13,457 nt of DNA, taken from the NCBI GenBank assembly GCA_937892225.1, contig CALAUH010000167.1, forward strand, positions 1 to 13,457, read 5' to 3'. Of the stretch, positions 13,435 to 13,457 are shown one piece after another. How positions within the stretch are numbered: position 1 is the stretch's first letter; each line of letters starts with the position of its first letter. The translations under genes and the position numbers were made by a program. The stretch comes from an uncultured Treponema sp. GTDB lineage: Bacteria > Spirochaetota > Spirochaetia > Treponematales > Treponemataceae. The notes below the pieces were generated by a model. It saw nothing but the letters and a program-made list of their open reading frames with translations, was not told the DNA's origin and did no database searches.

Positions 13435-13457
13435 AATTTTGTAATAAAAGTTAATCA

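Overview
The window is about 13.5 kb of AT-rich bacterial DNA with 13 complete genes and a possible gene tail at the left edge. It most resembles a host-associated (rumen or gut) Treponema. The grounds are a low-GC genome, an SH3-module surface protein, a lipoprotein esterase of the plant-polysaccharide type, and an adapted flagellar switch sequence. No marker gene is present, so a low-GC Firmicute is not excluded.

Layout. 1-1275 (+): an exported protein with a very AT-rich unknown N-terminal region and a GC-richer C-terminal SH3 module. 1389-2063 (+): an XRE-type regulator with a DUF5680-like sensor region, with a dyad around its likely -10 box. 2103-5046 (-): a large membrane acyltransferase fused to a degenerate alpha/beta hydrolase, then a VanZ-like membrane protein overlapping an ArsC/Spx-like protein that lacks the catalytic cysteine. 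5271-7071 (+): a small unknown gene followed by the most striking gene, an XRE helix-turn-helix fused to a FliM-like middle domain and two SpoA (FliM/FliN C-terminal) domains. 7074-11810 (-): a probable operon read in the order old-yellow-enzyme oxidoreductase, Cys-rich U32-like protein, MATE exporter, GNAT acetyltransferase, NUDIX hydrolase. 11948-13420 (-): a CE1-type esterase lipoprotein ending in a strong intrinsic terminator.

How the genes may work together. The 5047-5270 interval lies between the divergent acyltransferase and the small-gene/XRE-FliM pair. It holds an extended -10 promoter flanked by a perfect 13-bp inverted repeat and three direct copies of ATTCTACT, which looks like an operator array that the XRE-FliM protein could bind to control both directions. 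The XRE-FliM fusion is the best candidate for a little-described system: a DNA-binding protein built on flagellar C-ring parts, possibly linking transcription to C-ring-like oligomerisation or to chemotaxis signalling. The minus-strand operon reads as a general small-molecule redox, efflux and modification cluster. The esterase fits degradation of acetylated or feruloylated plant polysaccharide.

Several start codons were reassigned from ribosome-binding sites: 5271, 8313 and 10667. TTG (9679) and GTG (13420) starts are supported. No tRNA, rRNA, CRISPR or insertion sequence was seen, and no gene-free stretch exceeds 300 bases.
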